DNA of 64,000 nt, taken from positions 2,108,001-2,172,000 of the forward strand of contig NZ_JACHMC010000001.1 of assembly GCF_014204815.1 (NCBI RefSeq), read 5' to 3'. The stretch comes from Micrococcus flavus (GTDB lineage: Bacteria > Actinomycetota > Actinomycetes > Actinomycetales > Micrococcaceae). The position numbers and the translations under genes are program-made. This document shows positions 8,502 to 17,023 of the stretch, in pieces; within the stretch, counting starts at the first letter, position 1, and each line of letters begins with the position of its first letter. Below the pieces are notes generated by a model that saw nothing but the letters and a program-made list of their open reading frames with translations, did no database searches and had not been told where the DNA came from.

Positions 8502-8706
8502 GGCGTCCGGCGCGGGCGCGCATGCGGCGGACCGCGGAGAGCGCGACGCCGCCGAGCGCCAGCACCATGGCCGGGCCGAGCGGGCTGACGGGGCGCACGC
8601 GGCCGGAGTCGGGGGCGACGGCGTCGCGGCGGGCGGAGGTCAGGCGGGCGGGACGACGGGTGGCGGCGCGGTCGTCGCGGCGGCGGGGGATGCGGGCCAG
8701 GATCAT
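8473..8706 (-). CDS. Small hypothetical protein with one membrane segment
   Basis: 77 aa: an Arg-rich N-terminus, one hydrophobic stretch (VSPLGPAMVLALGGVALSAV) and a basic tail. It is directly upstream of and probably cotranscribed with the YchJ-like gene. The opposite strand also has an open frame here, so this call rests on operon position and membrane-protein shape only. Confidence 0.45.
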   Translation of the reverse strand: MILARIPRRRDDRAATRRPARLTSARRDAVAPDSGRVRPVSPLGPAMVLALGGVALSAVRRMRARAGRRGAAGTDRA

Positions 8707-8742
8707 GCGTCCAGGCTAGTCGCCGGCCCGGCCTTGCGAGCC

Positions 8743-8803
8743 GACCTCCTGCTGTGCGCAGGACCGCGTGCTAAGGACACGGTCCTGCGCAGAACGGGAG
8801 GTT
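8743..8803. repeat. 61-bp palindromic repeat, copy 2
   Basis: Left arm GACCTCCTGCTGTGCGCAGG continues to ACCGCG; the right arm is the near-complement (ACGGTCCTGCGCAGAACGGG, then AGGT). It lies between divergent genes (starts at 8706 and 8963), so it is not a terminator by position. Same length and arms as copies 1 and 3. Confidence 0.85.
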
Positions 8804-8962
8804 TGACAACCGGAGGGGCAGCGGGGGACGGGGGTCGCCCGGCTCCCGCCCTCCCCGCCCCGCATCCGACCCCTCCTGCACAGGCATCCGCAGGGCCCGG
8901 ACCCTCCCCAGACAGCCGCCCCTCCCCGCGTCGCCTCCCGTCTGCGAAGCGATCCTGCAGTC

Positions 8963-10009
8963 ATGGACGCCGCACCCCTGCTCGAGGACCCATCGATCCG
9001 CACCGGCCGCGGACCGCTCCTGCGGGTGACGGCCCGCACGGACGCGGCCGCTCGCCGACGGGTGGCCCGCGCCTGGGACGCCGGGGCCCTGCTGCGTCTC
9101 ATGCGCGGCGTCTACTGCCCCGTGCCCGACTGGCTCGCGGCCGCTCCCTGGGACCGCTTCACCCTCACGGCGGCGGCAGTGGCGCTCACCCGCCCGGACG
9201 CGGTGTTCACCGGCACGACCGCCGCCCATCTCCATGGGCTGCCCCTGATCGAGACGCCACGGACGCTGCACCTGCGCGCGACGACGCCCCACCACCACGG
9301 GAGGTCTGCCCTCGTCCGACAGGCCCTCGCCCCCGGCGCCGTCCGCACCCCTCCTCCGCCGACCGTCTCCCCCACCTGGAACCCGGTGTCCGCGCCCGGC
9401 CACTCGCCCGAGGAGATCCTGCTGCGGACGTCAGGCGGCGCCCTCCTCGGCATGGCCAGTGCGGAACCGCTGCCCACCGTGCACCTGCAGCTGTCGGCCG
9501 GCCTGCCCCCGCGGGAGATCATGGCCCCGCTGGACCGCCTCGTCCGCGACCGGCCCCGGAAGTGTGCGGAATGGGCGGCCGCCCACGCTGAGGTCCCCGC
9601 TTCCCGAGCGGCCCGCGCACGGTTCGCATGGGCCTGCGCGTTCGCCGACGGTGCGTCCGAGTCGCCCGGGGAGTCGTTGAGCCGCGTGCTCATCCACGAG
9701 CTGGGGTTCGCGCCTCCCGTGCTGCAACACCGCGTCCACGCCGAGGGCACCATGCGAGAGGACCGGCTCGACTTCTGGTGGCCGCAGGTGCGCGTGGGCG
9801 GCGAGTTCGACGGGATCACCAAGTACGACGTCGGCCTGCACGCCTCAGAGGCGGACCGGCGCCGGGCCATCCGAGAGGAGAAGGAACGCGAGATCCGGCT
9901 GCGCCGAGTGCTGTCCGGCCTGGCCCGCTGGACGTGGGAGGACCTCCGTTCCCCTGCCCGGCTGGAGGCCGAGCTGGTGCGCCAGGGCGTGCCCCGGCGT
10001 CGTGGGTGA
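8963..10009 (+). CDS. AbiEi-type winged-helix protein with C-terminal DUF559/PD-(D/E)XK-like domain
   Basis: 348 aa. Residues 20-110 resemble the winged-helix AbiEi antitoxin N-terminal domain common in actinobacteria (ARRRVARAWDAGALLRLMRGVY, then FTGTTAAHLHGLPL). Residues 220-345 resemble a DUF559/Vsr-like nuclease fold: E-S-P-G-E-S-L-S-R, then RLDFWWPQ and GEFDGITKYD, which fits a D...(E/D)xK-like arrangement (D of LDF, E/D of GEFDG, K of ITKY). No AbiEii toxin partner is adjacent, so it is not a classical type IV toxin-antitoxin pair. It is flanked on both sides by copies of the 61-bp palindrome. DNA binding or cleavage is inferred, not proven. Confidence 0.82.
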   Translation: MDAAPLLEDPSIRTGRGPLLRVTARTDAAARRRVARAWDAGALLRLMRGVYCPVPDWLAAAPWDRFTLTAAAVALTRPDAVFTGTTAAHLHGLPLIETPRTLHLRATTPHHHGRSALVRQALAPGAVRTPPPPTVSPTWNPVSAPGHSPEEILLRTSGGALLGMASAEPLPTVHLQLSAGLPPREIMAPLDRLVRDRPRKCAEWAAAHAEVPASRAARARFAWACAFADGASESPGESLSRVLIHELGFAPPVLQHRVHAEGTMREDRLDFWWPQVRVGGEFDGITKYDVGLHASEADRRRAIREEKEREIRLRRVLSGLARWTWEDLRSPARLEAELVRQGVPRRRG

Positions 10010-10027
10010 GCGGGCGCCGCGGCGCAG

Positions 10028-10088
10028 GACCTCCCGTTGTGCACATGCCCTCGTCGTGAGGACGCGGTCCTGCGCACAACAGGAGGTC
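10028..10088. repeat. 61-bp palindromic repeat, copy 3
   Basis: Outer arms GACCTCCCGTTGTGCACATG and, as reverse complement on the right, GACCTCCTGTTGTGCGCAGG. GCAG is repeated directly on both sides (10024-10027 and 10089-10092), possibly a target duplication but short enough to be chance. Lies between the AbiEi-like gene and purS. Confidence 0.85.
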
Positions 10089-10102
10089 GCAGCGAGCGGA
10101 GC

Positions 10103-10126
10103 GGGGCGGGGCGGGGCGGGGCGGGG
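10103..10126 (+). repeat. Five GGGG tracts separated by single C, putative G-quadruplex
   Basis: GGGGC is iterated five times with 1-nt loops. It is a textbook G-quadruplex-forming pattern on the coding strand, immediately upstream of the purS promoter region. Structure formation is inferred from pattern alone. Confidence 0.6.
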
Positions 10127-10142
10127 CCGCACGGCGCCTCGG

Positions 10143-10148
10143 TAGACT
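10143..10148 (+). promoter_or_regulatory. -10 element TAGACT before purSQL
   Basis: TAGACT lies about 115 bp before the purS ATG, implying a leader of about 105 nt. It is identical to the hexamer at 7763. No clear -35. Confidence 0.4.
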
Positions 10149-10263
10149 GGCGGGGCAAGCTCGCGGAGCGTCCGGCGACCCCGGCGTGAGACGGCACCAC
10201 CGCTCTCCTCTGCCCGTCCCGGAGCACCACCCGCACGGCCCCCTCAGACACCAGGAGCGTTGG

Positions 10264-10542
10264 ATGCCCATCATCGTCGTCGACGTCATGCCCAAGCCCG
10301 AGATCCTCGACCCGCAGGGCAAGGCGATCAACGGCGCCCTGCCGCGGCTCGGGTTCACCGAGTTCAGCCAGGTCCGCCAGGGCAAGCGCTTCGAGCTCTC
10401 CGTGGAGGGCGAGGTCACGGAGCAGATCCTGGACCAGGCCCGCAAGGCGGCCGAGGAGATGCTCTCCAACCCGGTCATCGAGGACGTCGTGAACGTCGCC
10501 GTGATCGACGAGTCCGAGACCAACGACGAGGCCCACGCCTGA
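10264..10542 (+). CDS. purS: Phosphoribosylformylglycinamidine synthase subunit PurS
   Basis: 92-aa small subunit that bridges PurL and PurQ in the three-part FGAM synthase of purine synthesis. It shows the PurS pattern [18 protein letters not shown] and the [16 protein letters not shown] strand pair. The ATG at 10264 follows AGGAG; it overlaps purQ by one base at TGATG. First gene of purS-purQ-purL. Confidence 0.96.
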   Translation: MPIIVVDVMPKPEILDPQGKAINGALPRLGFTEFSQVRQGKRFELSVEGEVTEQILDQARKAAEEMLSNPVIEDVVNVAVIDESETNDEAHA

Positions 10543-11339
10543 TGACCACGGATCTCCCCCTGATCGGCGACTACTCGACGCCGCAGACCCCGCTCAGCGG
10601 TGCCCGGATCGGCGTCGTCACGTTCCCCGGCACCCTCGACGACGTCGACGCCCTCCGCGCCGTGCGCCTCACCGGCGCCGAGGCCGTGTCCCTGTGGCAC
10701 GCCGACGACGACGCCGCGGCCACGCTCGCCGGCCTCGACGCCGTCGTGATCCCGGGCGGCTTCTCCTACGGCGACTACCTGCGGGCCGGCGCGATCTCCC
10801 GGTTCGCGCCCATGATGACCGCGATCGCCGAGGCCGCCGGCGGCCCCGAGGGCTCCGCGGACGGCCTGCCGGTGCTGGGCATCTGCAACGGCTTCCAGAT
10901 CCTCACCGAGTCCCACCTGCTGCCGGGCTCGATGATCAAGAACGACCACCTGCACTTCATCTGCCGGGACCAGCAGCTGCGCGTGGAGAACACGGACACC
11001 GCCTGGACCCGCGACTTCGAGCAGGGCCAGACCATCACCGTCCCGCTGAAGAACCAGGACGGCCAGTACGTGGCGGACGAGGCCACCCTGGACCGTCTCG
11101 AGGGCGAGGGCCGCGTGGTGTTCCGCTACGTGGGCTGGAACCCGAACGGCTCGCGCCGGGACATCGCCGGCATCGCCAACCCCGCGGGCAACGTGGTCGG
11201 CCTGATGCCGCACCCGGAGCACGCGATCGAGGTCGGCTTCGGCCCGGACACCGAGCACGGCGTCCGCACGGGCACCGACGGCCTGTCCTTCTTCACCTCC
11301 GTCCTGACCACCCTCGCGAGCCGGGGAGGCGCCGCATGA
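10542..11339 (+). CDS. purQ: Phosphoribosylformylglycinamidine synthase glutaminase PurQ
   Basis: 265-aa class I glutamine amidotransferase that supplies ammonia to Pur[16 protein letters not shown] at the start, nucleophile Cys in GICNGFQIL (about residue 115) and His/Glu in MPHPEHA (about 223) form the triad. Normal length. Start overlaps purS and stop overlaps the purL start (ATGA), so the three subunits are translationally coupled. Confidence 0.97.
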   Translation: MTTDLPLIGDYSTPQTPLSGARIGVVTFPGTLDDVDALRAVRLTGAEAVSLWHADDDAAATLAGLDAVVIPGGFSYGDYLRAGAISRFAPMMTAIAEAAGGPEGSADGLPVLGICNGFQILTESHLLPGSMIKNDHLHFICRDQQLRVENTDTAWTRDFEQGQTITVPLKNQDGQYVADEATLDRLEGEGRVVFRYVGWNPNGSRRDIAGIANPAGNVVGLMPHPEHAIEVGFGPDTEHGVRTGTDGLSFFTSVLTTLASRGGAA

Positions 11340-13642
11340 GCCAGCAGTTCACCATCGAGACGGTCGACCAGGCCGCCGCGCACCCGGACCTCGAGCAGCC
11401 CTGGGCCGAGCTCGGCCTCAAGGAGGACGAGTACGCCCGGATCCGCGAGATCCTGGGCCGCCGCCCCACCGCGGCCGAGCTGGCCATGTACTCCGTCATG
11501 TGGTCCGAGCACTGCTCGTACAAGTCCTCCAAGGTGCACCTGCGCCAGTTCGGGGACAAGCTCACGGACGAGATGAAGCGGCACATGATGGTCGGCATCG
11601 GCGAGAACGCCGGCGTGACCGACCTCGGCGACGGCTGGGCCGTGACCTTCAAGGTCGAGTCCCACAACCACCCGTCCTTCGTGGAGCCCTACCAGGGCGC
11701 GGCCACCGGCATCGGCGGCATCGTGCGCGACATCATCTCGATGGGCGCCCGCCCCGTGGCCGTGATGGACCCGCTGCGCTTCGGCGCGATCGACCACCCG
11801 GACACCGCGCGCGTGGTGCACGGCGTCGTCGCGGGCATCGGCGGCTACGGCAACTCGCTGGGCCTGCCGAACATCGGCGGCGAGGTCGCCTTCGACTCCT
11901 CCTACCAGGGCAACCCGCTGGTCAACGCCCTGGCGGTGGGCGTGCTCAAGCACGGGGACCTGCGCCTGGCGAACGCGTCCGGCGTCGGGAACAAGGTGGT
12001 CCTGTTCGGCGCCCGCACGGGCGGCGACGGCATCGGCGGCGCCTCGGTGCTCGCCTCGGAGTCCTTCGACGACGGCGGCAAGCCCGCCAAGCGTCCGTCC
12101 GTGCAGGTCGGCGACCCGTTCGCGGAGAAGGTGCTGATCGAGTGCTGCCTCGAGCTGTTCCGGGACTCCCTCGTGGAGGGCATCCAGGACCTCGGCGCGG
12201 CCGGCATCTCCTGCGCCACCTCCGAGCTCGCCTCCAACGGCGAGGGCGGGATGCGCGTGGAGCTGACCCACGTGCTGCTGCGCGACCCCACCCTGACCCC
12301 GGGCGAGATCCTCATGTCCGAGTCGCAGGAGCGCATGATGGCCGTGGTCACCCCCGAGAACGTGGCCGCGTTCGAGGCCGTCATGGCCACGTGGGACGTG
12401 GAGTACTCCTGGCTCGGCGAGGTCACCGGCGACGGCCGCCTGGTCATCACGTGGGACGGCGAGACCATCGTGGACGTCGACCCCCGCACCGTGGCCCACG
12501 ACGGCCCCGTGTACGAGCGCCCGTACCACCGCCCCTCCTTCCAGGACGCCCTCCAGGCGGACACCTTCCGCTCCTCCGCGGCCGGGCAGGACCTGCCGAC
12601 CACGGACGAGGAGCTGCGCGCCGCCGTCCTCGAGCTGATGGCCTCGCCGAACCTGGCGGACGTCTCCTGGATCACCCGCCAGTACGACCGCTACGTGCGC
12701 GGCAACACCGCCCTCTCCGCCCCGGACGACGCCGGCGTGGTCCGCGTGGACGAGGAGACCGGCATGGGCGTGGCCGTGGCCACGGACTGCAACGACCGCT
12801 ACGCCTACCTGGACCCGTACGCGGGCGCGCAGCTCTCCCTCGCGGAGGCCTACCGCAACGTGACCACGGTGGGCGCCGTGCCGCTGGCGGTCACCGACTG
12901 CCTCAACTTCGGCTCCCCCGAGGACCCGGAGGTCATGTGGCAGTTCGCCGAGGCCGTGCGCGGGCTCGCGGATGCCTGCCAGGTGCTGGGCGTGCCCGTC
13001 ACCGGCGGCAACGTGTCCCTGTACAACCAGACCGGCGGCGTCGCCATCCACCCCACCCCCACCGTGGGCGTGCTGGGCCGGTTCGACGACGTCCTGCGCC
13101 GCACCCCCTCGGGCTTCGGCCGGGACGCGGACGGCCAGGCCGTGTACCTGCTCGGTGAGACCCGCGACGAGCTGGACGGCTCCGAGTACGCGAACCTGCG
13201 CGGCCACCTCGGCGGCGTGCCCCCGCGCGTGGACCTGGAGCGGGAGCGCCTGCTGGGCGAGCTGCTGGTCAACATGTCCCGCGACGGGATGGTCGACGCC
13301 GCGCACGACGTCTCCAAGGGCGGCCTCGCCGCCACCCTGGCGGACATGGTCCTGCGCTTCGGCGTGGGCGCCCGGATCGTGCTCGACGAGCTGATGCGCC
13401 GCGACGGCGTGGACGCCTTCACCGCCCTGTTCTCCGAGACCCAGGGCCGCGCCGTGGTCTCCGTGCCGCGCACCGAGGAGGTCCGCTTCACGGACATGAC
13501 CACGGCCCGCGGGTACACCGTCGCGCGCCTGGGCGTGGTGGACGCGGAGTCCGAGGCGCTCGAGGTGCAGGGGCAGTTCACCCTGCCGATCGCCGAGCTG
13601 CGCGAGGCCTGGGAGGCCACGTTGCCGAAGCACTTCGGCTGA
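11336..13642 (+). CDS. purL: Phosphoribosylformylglycinamidine synthase large subunit PurL
   Basis: 768 aa, the small-type PurL that makes FGAM from FGAR, ATP and ammonia. Motifs include [12 protein letters not shown], the nucleotide-binding [29 protein letters not shown] and [14 protein letters not shown]. Overlaps purQ by 4 bp. A perfect hairpin terminator follows, so the operon ends here. Confidence 0.97.
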   Translation: MSQQFTIETVDQAAAHPDLEQPWAELGLKEDEYARIREILGRRPTAAELAMYSVMWSEHCSYKSSKVHLRQFGDKLTDEMKRHMMVGIGENAGVTDLGDGWAVTFKVESHNHPSFVEPYQGAATGIGGIVRDIISMGARPVAVMDPLRFGAIDHPDTARVVHGVVAGIGGYGNSLGLPNIGGEVAFDSSYQGNPLVNALAVGVLKHGDLRLANASGVGNKVVLFGARTGGDGIGGASVLASESFDDGGKPAKRPSVQVGDPFAEKVLIECCLELFRDSLVEGIQDLGAAGISCATSELASNGEGGMRVELTHVLLRDPTLTPGEILMSESQERMMAVVTPENVAAFEAVMATWDVEYSWLGEVTGDGRLVITWDGETIVDVDPRTVAHDGPVYERPYHRPSFQDALQADTFRSSAAGQDLPTTDEELRAAVLELMASPNLADVSWITRQYDRYVRGNTALSAPDDAGVVRVDEETGMGVAVATDCNDRYAYLDPYAGAQLSLAEAYRNVTTVGAVPLAVTDCLNFGSPEDPEVMWQFAEAVRGLADACQVLGVPVTGGNVSLYNQTGGVAIHPTPTVGVLGRFDDVLRRTPSGFGRDADGQAVYLLGETRDELDGSEYANLRGHLGGVPPRVDLERERLLGELLVNMSRDGMVDAAHDVSKGGLAATLADMVLRFGVGARIVLDELMRRDGVDAFTALFSETQGRAVVSVPRTEEVRFTDMTTARGYTVARLGVVDAESEALEVQGQFTLPIAELREAWEATLPKHFG

Positions 13643-13680
13643 GCCGGGATCCGGGCCGGATCGGACCGGCGCCGGACGCA

Positions 13681-13717
13681 CCGCGGGCGGGAGAGGGGTC
13701 CCCTCTCCCGCCCGCGG
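13681..13717 (+). terminator. 18-bp palindrome terminator after purL
   Basis: CCGCGGGCGGGAGAGGGG is followed after one base by its exact complement. It starts 39 bp past the purL stop. Steric constraints on the loop reduce the usable stem to about 16 bp. Confidence 0.75.
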
Positions 13718-13823
13718 CGTCTCACCCCTGGCCGGACCCCTGACCCGCGGAGATAAGGTCACAGAGCAGGGAGGCGTCCCCTCCACGGGGCGCGCCTCCG
13801 CCACCCGTAGCGAGAGGACCACC

Positions 13824-14609
13824 ATGGCCCAGAAGAACCGACCCCAGCCCTCCCACGCGGCGACGCCGCAGCGCGCCGCGAACGCGACCCGCACCCCGGA
13901 GCACGGCTCCTCCACGGTGCACGAGACCGTGGCCGCGCACGACGACGCCGCCCGCGACTCCTGGCTCGGCACCGACCGCGGCCACCGCCCCTCGAACATC
14001 TCGTGGGGTGCGATCCTGGCCGGCGTCGTGACGTTCCTGGCGGTGCTCGTCCTCCTGGGCGTGCTCGCCACCGCGCTGGGCCTGAGCGCCGTGGGCGGCA
14101 CCGCCGTGGGCATCTGGTCGCTCGTGACCCTGGTGCTCGGCCTGGCCGCCGCCGGCTTCGTGGCCGGCGCGCTCGCCGTGCGCGGGGGCCTGCTGCACGG
14201 GCTCGTGACGTGGGCGACCTCGCTCATCGGCCTCCTGCTGCTCGTGGGCCTGCTCGGCTCCTCGCTGCTGGGCACCGTGGGCGGCGTGGTGGGCGGCATC
14301 GCCAACACCGCGGCCCAGGCCACCCAGGTCTCCCCGGAGCAGATCGGCGCCGCCGCGCAGGACGCGCAGGGGCAGGTCAGCGAGCAGGACGTACAGCAGG
14401 CCCAGGACCAGGCCCAGCAGGCCGCCGACGAGGCGGCCCGGACCTTCGAGGAGAACCGCGACGAGCTCGCCCAGGGCGCCTGGTGGACCTTCGGCGGTCT
14501 GCTGCTCGGCGGCCTCGTGTCCTCCCTCGCCGGTGTGGCCGGCGCGCGTGCGGTGCACCGCCGCGAGACGGAGCTGCGCAACGGCACCGGCCGTCGCGTC
14601 GACGCCTGA
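13824..14609 (+). CDS. Membrane protein with internal coiled-coil-like segment
   Basis: 261 aa. A hydrophilic N-terminus of about 55 residues, then three or four transmembrane segments (ISWGAILAGVVTFLAVLVLL, GIWSLVTLVLGLAAAGFVAG, TSLIGLLLLVGLLGSSLLG). A Gln/Ala-rich soluble stretch follows (about 170-215, repeats of QDAQGQ and QQAQDQ), then a final TM (WWTFGGLLLGGLVSSLAGVA). A GAGAGGACC ribosome binding site precedes the ATG. Similar actinobacterial proteins are annotated only as membrane proteins; function unknown. Confidence 0.85.
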   Translation: MAQKNRPQPSHAATPQRAANATRTPEHGSSTVHETVAAHDDAARDSWLGTDRGHRPSNISWGAILAGVVTFLAVLVLLGVLATALGLSAVGGTAVGIWSLVTLVLGLAAAGFVAGALAVRGGLLHGLVTWATSLIGLLLLVGLLGSSLLGTVGGVVGGIANTAAQATQVSPEQIGAAAQDAQGQVSEQDVQQAQDQAQQAADEAARTFEENRDELAQGAWWTFGGLLLGGLVSSLAGVAGARAVHRRETELRNGTGRRVDA

Positions 14610-14623
14610 TCCGTCATCACCCT

Positions 14624-14678
14624 CGGGCTCCCCGCACGGGAGCCCGCCGCAGGCCCCGAGGCATCGCCTCGGGGCCTG
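14624..14678 (+). terminator. Two tandem hairpins
   Basis: First stem 14624-14632/14638-14646 (9 bp), second stem 14650-14662/14666-14678 (13 bp, CAGGCCCCGAGGC and complement). They follow the membrane protein stop at 14609 and separate it from the DUF4397 gene. Confidence 0.65.
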
Positions 14679-14833
14679 TCCCGTGCCCGGTAGGAGCGCC
14701 CCGGAGCAGGCCGCGCAGAATTTCTTCTGCCGATCTGCAACCGGACCGCCTCCACGCCGGTAGTCCTGGTGTGAGCACATCCCGTGCCGCATCCGACCCG
14801 CCCCCCGGGGCGACGACGAAGAGGACTGATCCC

Positions 14834-15652
14834 ATGCGCAAGACCCTTCCCGCCGCTGTGACCGCTGCCGTCGGCCTCGCCGTGATGGCCCCCCTGTCCG
14901 CCGCCGCCATGGACCACGACGACTACGCGGAGCTGTCCGTCCTGCACGGCGTGCCCGGCCTGACCGTGGACGTCTACGTGGACGGCGAACTGACCCTCGA
15001 CGACTTCGAGCCCGGCGAGCTGGCCGGCCCGCTTGAGCTTCCCGCCGGGGACTACGAGGTGGCCATCACCGCCGCCGACGCCGAGGACGACTCCGACCCG
15101 GTGCTGGGCCCGGTGGACCTGACCCTTGAGGAGGACGGGAACTACACCGCCGCGGCCCACCTGGACGCCGAGGGCGCCCCCACCGTCACCGCGTTCGAGA
15201 ACGACACCGACGAGCTGGCCGCCGGCGAGGGCCGTCTGACCGTGCGCCACATCGCCGCCGCCCCGGCCGTGGACGTGTGGGCCGGCGACGAGGTCGTCGT
15301 GCCGGGCCTGGAGAACCCGGATGAGGCCTCCCTCGAGATCCCCGCCGGCACCGTCCCCGCCGCGATCTCCGTGGCCGGCACCACCGAGCCCGTCCTGGGC
15401 CCGGCCGACGTCGAGGTGGCCGAGGGCATGACCACGATCGCCTACGCCTGGGGCTCCGCCGAGGACGGCACCCTGGCCCTGGCCACCCAGGCCGTCGAGG
15501 CCGAGCACATGGCGCCGACCGCCGTGTCCGCCGACGTGGACGTGGCCCCCGCCGGTCCGTCCGCGGGTCTGCTGGCCGCCGGCGGCGCCGCCCTCGCCGC
15601 GCTGGCCGCCGGCTCCTGGACCGTGGCCCGCCGCCGGGCGGCCCATGCCTGA
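14834..15652 (+). CDS. Secreted DUF4397 protein with C-terminal membrane anchor
   Basis: 272 aa. Signal peptide (MRKTLPAAVTAAVGLAVMAPLSAAA), then two DUF4397-type repeats (LSVLHGVPGLTVDVYVDGE near 35 and LTVRHIAAAPAVDVWAGDE near 140). A C-terminal hydrophobic segment is followed by ARRR, the shape of a cell-wall anchor region. I see no LPXTG; the sequence before the hydrophobic stretch is VAPAGPSAG. It overlaps the class F sortase gene by 8 bp, which strongly suggests it is that enzyme's substrate or partner at the cell surface. Confidence 0.88.
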   Translation: MRKTLPAAVTAAVGLAVMAPLSAAAMDHDDYAELSVLHGVPGLTVDVYVDGELTLDDFEPGELAGPLELPAGDYEVAITAADAEDDSDPVLGPVDLTLEEDGNYTAAAHLDAEGAPTVTAFENDTDELAAGEGRLTVRHIAAAPAVDVWAGDEVVVPGLENPDEASLEIPAGTVPAAISVAGTTEPVLGPADVEVAEGMTTIAYAWGSAEDGTLALATQAVEAEHMAPTAVSADVDVAPAGPSAGLLAAGGAALAALAAGSWTVARRRAAHA

Positions 15653-16397
15653 CGTCCACGCACAGAGCGGTCGCCGTCGCCGCCGGACGGGGCTCGTCCC
15701 CACCCTGGTGGCGGCGGCGGCCGTCCTGCTGGCCTCCTCCGGCTGCGCCCCGGCCGACGGCATCGCCGTCGGCGCGGGGGCGCCGGGGACCGCCGAACCG
15801 CTCTCGTCGGTGGCGGGCCGTCCTGACGCGTCGACGTCCGCCTCGGTCGCTCCGCCGCAGGATCCGCCGTCCGTCACGGCATCGGCCGGGTCGAGCAGGA
15901 CACCGGTCCCGGTCCGCCCCGCCACGGACGCGCCCCCGACGCGCACCGCCGCACCCGTCCGGCTCGTCTACCCGGCGATCGGGACGGACATGGAGGTGGT
16001 GCCCACCGGCGTTCTCGCGGACGGCGGGATGGAGCTCCCCGACGACCCGGACGTCGCCGGCTGGTACCGCCACGGGCCCGCGCCCGGGGACGCCGCCGGA
16101 TCGGCCGTGATCGCCTCCCACTCGGGCTCGCCGCGCAATCCCGTGGGCCGGCTCTACGCCCTGCGGGAGTCGGAGGTGGGCGACGAGCTGACGGTCGTGG
16201 ACGCCGAGGGTGTCGAACGCCGGCACGTCGTCACGTCGGTGGCCGCGTTCGGCAAGGCGGGATTGGACTTCACCCCCCACTTCCGCCGGACCGGGGACCC
16301 GGTGCTGACCCTGATCACGTGCGGCGGCGAATGGGACGAGGCCACCGGTCACTACACGGACAACATCGTGGTGACCGCCACACCGGTGGCGGACTGA
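15645..16397 (+). CDS. Class F sortase
   Basis: 250-aa transpeptidase-like protein. N-terminal signal/anchor ending in LLASSGCAP, which looks like a lipobox. A Pro/Thr/Ser-rich linker follows (about 45-105), then the sortase domain (YPAIGTDMEVVPTG) with His in IASHSGSP (about 165) and Cys in LITCGGEW (about 225). The expected Arg of the triad is not obvious in the C-terminal HYTDNIVVTA region. It starts inside the DUF4397 gene and precedes the sigma/anti-sigma pair. Confidence 0.88.
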   Translation: MPDVHAQSGRRRRRTGLVPTLVAAAAVLLASSGCAPADGIAVGAGAPGTAEPLSSVAGRPDASTSASVAPPQDPPSVTASAGSSRTPVPVRPATDAPPTRTAAPVRLVYPAIGTDMEVVPTGVLADGGMELPDDPDVAGWYRHGPAPGDAAGSAVIASHSGSPRNPVGRLYALRESEVGDELTVVDAEGVERRHVVTSVAAFGKAGLDFTPHFRRTGDPVLTLITCGGEWDEATGHYTDNIVVTATPVAD

Positions 16398-16483
16398 GCG
16401 TTACCCTGGACGGACGTGCGGAGACACCGACGCGGATGGACGCCGCCCGGTTCCGAGGGAGCCGTGCGGTGAGGAGAACGCCC

Positions 16484-17023
16484 ATGCACCACGACGACGT
16501 CGCCCGGCGCTTCGCCGACGGGGACCCCGAGGCGATGCGGCAGGCCTACGACCGGCACGGCACGCTTGTCTTCTCCCTGTGCGCCGCGTCGCTACGGCAC
16601 CGGGAGGACGCCGAGGACGCGGCGCAGCAGGTCTTCACCCGCGCCTGGCGGTCCCGGGGGACCTACGACCCGTCCCGCCCCCTGGGCGCCTGGCTCACCG
16701 GCATCACGCGCCGGGTCGTGGCGGACGTCGGCGCGGCGCGGATCCGCCAGGCCCGCACCGTCGAGGCCGAGGCGGGCCACCTGCCCCGCGAGGACGCCAC
16801 AGGGGACAGGGTCAGCGAGTCCGCCGTGGCGTCCCTGGTGGTCCGGCAGGCGCTGGACCGGCTCGGCCCGCCGCAGGACGAGGTGCTGCGGCTGGCGTTC
16901 CTGGAGGACCTGTCCTACCCGCAGATCGCCGAGCGGCTCTCCCTGCCGCTCGGCACCGTCAAGTCCCATGTCCACCGCGGCCTGGCCGCGCTGAGGAAGA
17001 GCCTGGAGGTGTCCGGTGTCTGA
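16484..17023 (+). CDS. ECF-type RNA polymerase sigma factor
   Basis: 179 aa with region 2 (AMRQAYDRHGTLVFSLC, then EDAEDAAQQVFTRAWRS) and region 4 (LEDLSYPQIAERLSLPLGTVKSHVHRGLAAL). The ATG at 16484 follows GAGGAG at 16471. It overlaps the anti-sigma gene by 8 bp. The pairing with an RskA-like anti-sigma factor and a surface protein/sortase resembles SigK-type systems; signal and regulon are unknown. Confidence 0.93.
   Translation: MHHDDVARRFADGDPEAMRQAYDRHGTLVFSLCAASLRHREDAEDAAQQVFTRAWRSRGTYDPSRPLGAWLTGITRRVVADVGAARIRQARTVEAEAGHLPREDATGDRVSESAVASLVVRQALDRLGPPQDEVLRLAFLEDLSYPQIAERLSLPLGTVKSHVHRGLAALRKSLEVSGV

Noticed and set aside
8486-8719. A 77-codon plus-strand frame opposite the small gene at 8473-8706
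   Set aside because: Arg/Ala-rich with no hydrophobic segment; the minus-strand frame has operon context and a membrane span. Neither is certain.
11126-15946. A 1606-codon open frame on the minus strand antisense to purQ, purL and the next genes
   Set aside because: Very GC-rich coding DNA leaves long stop-free antisense frames; the translation is low complexity (Gly/Arg/His/Val rich) with no domains, while the plus strand encodes textbook proteins.
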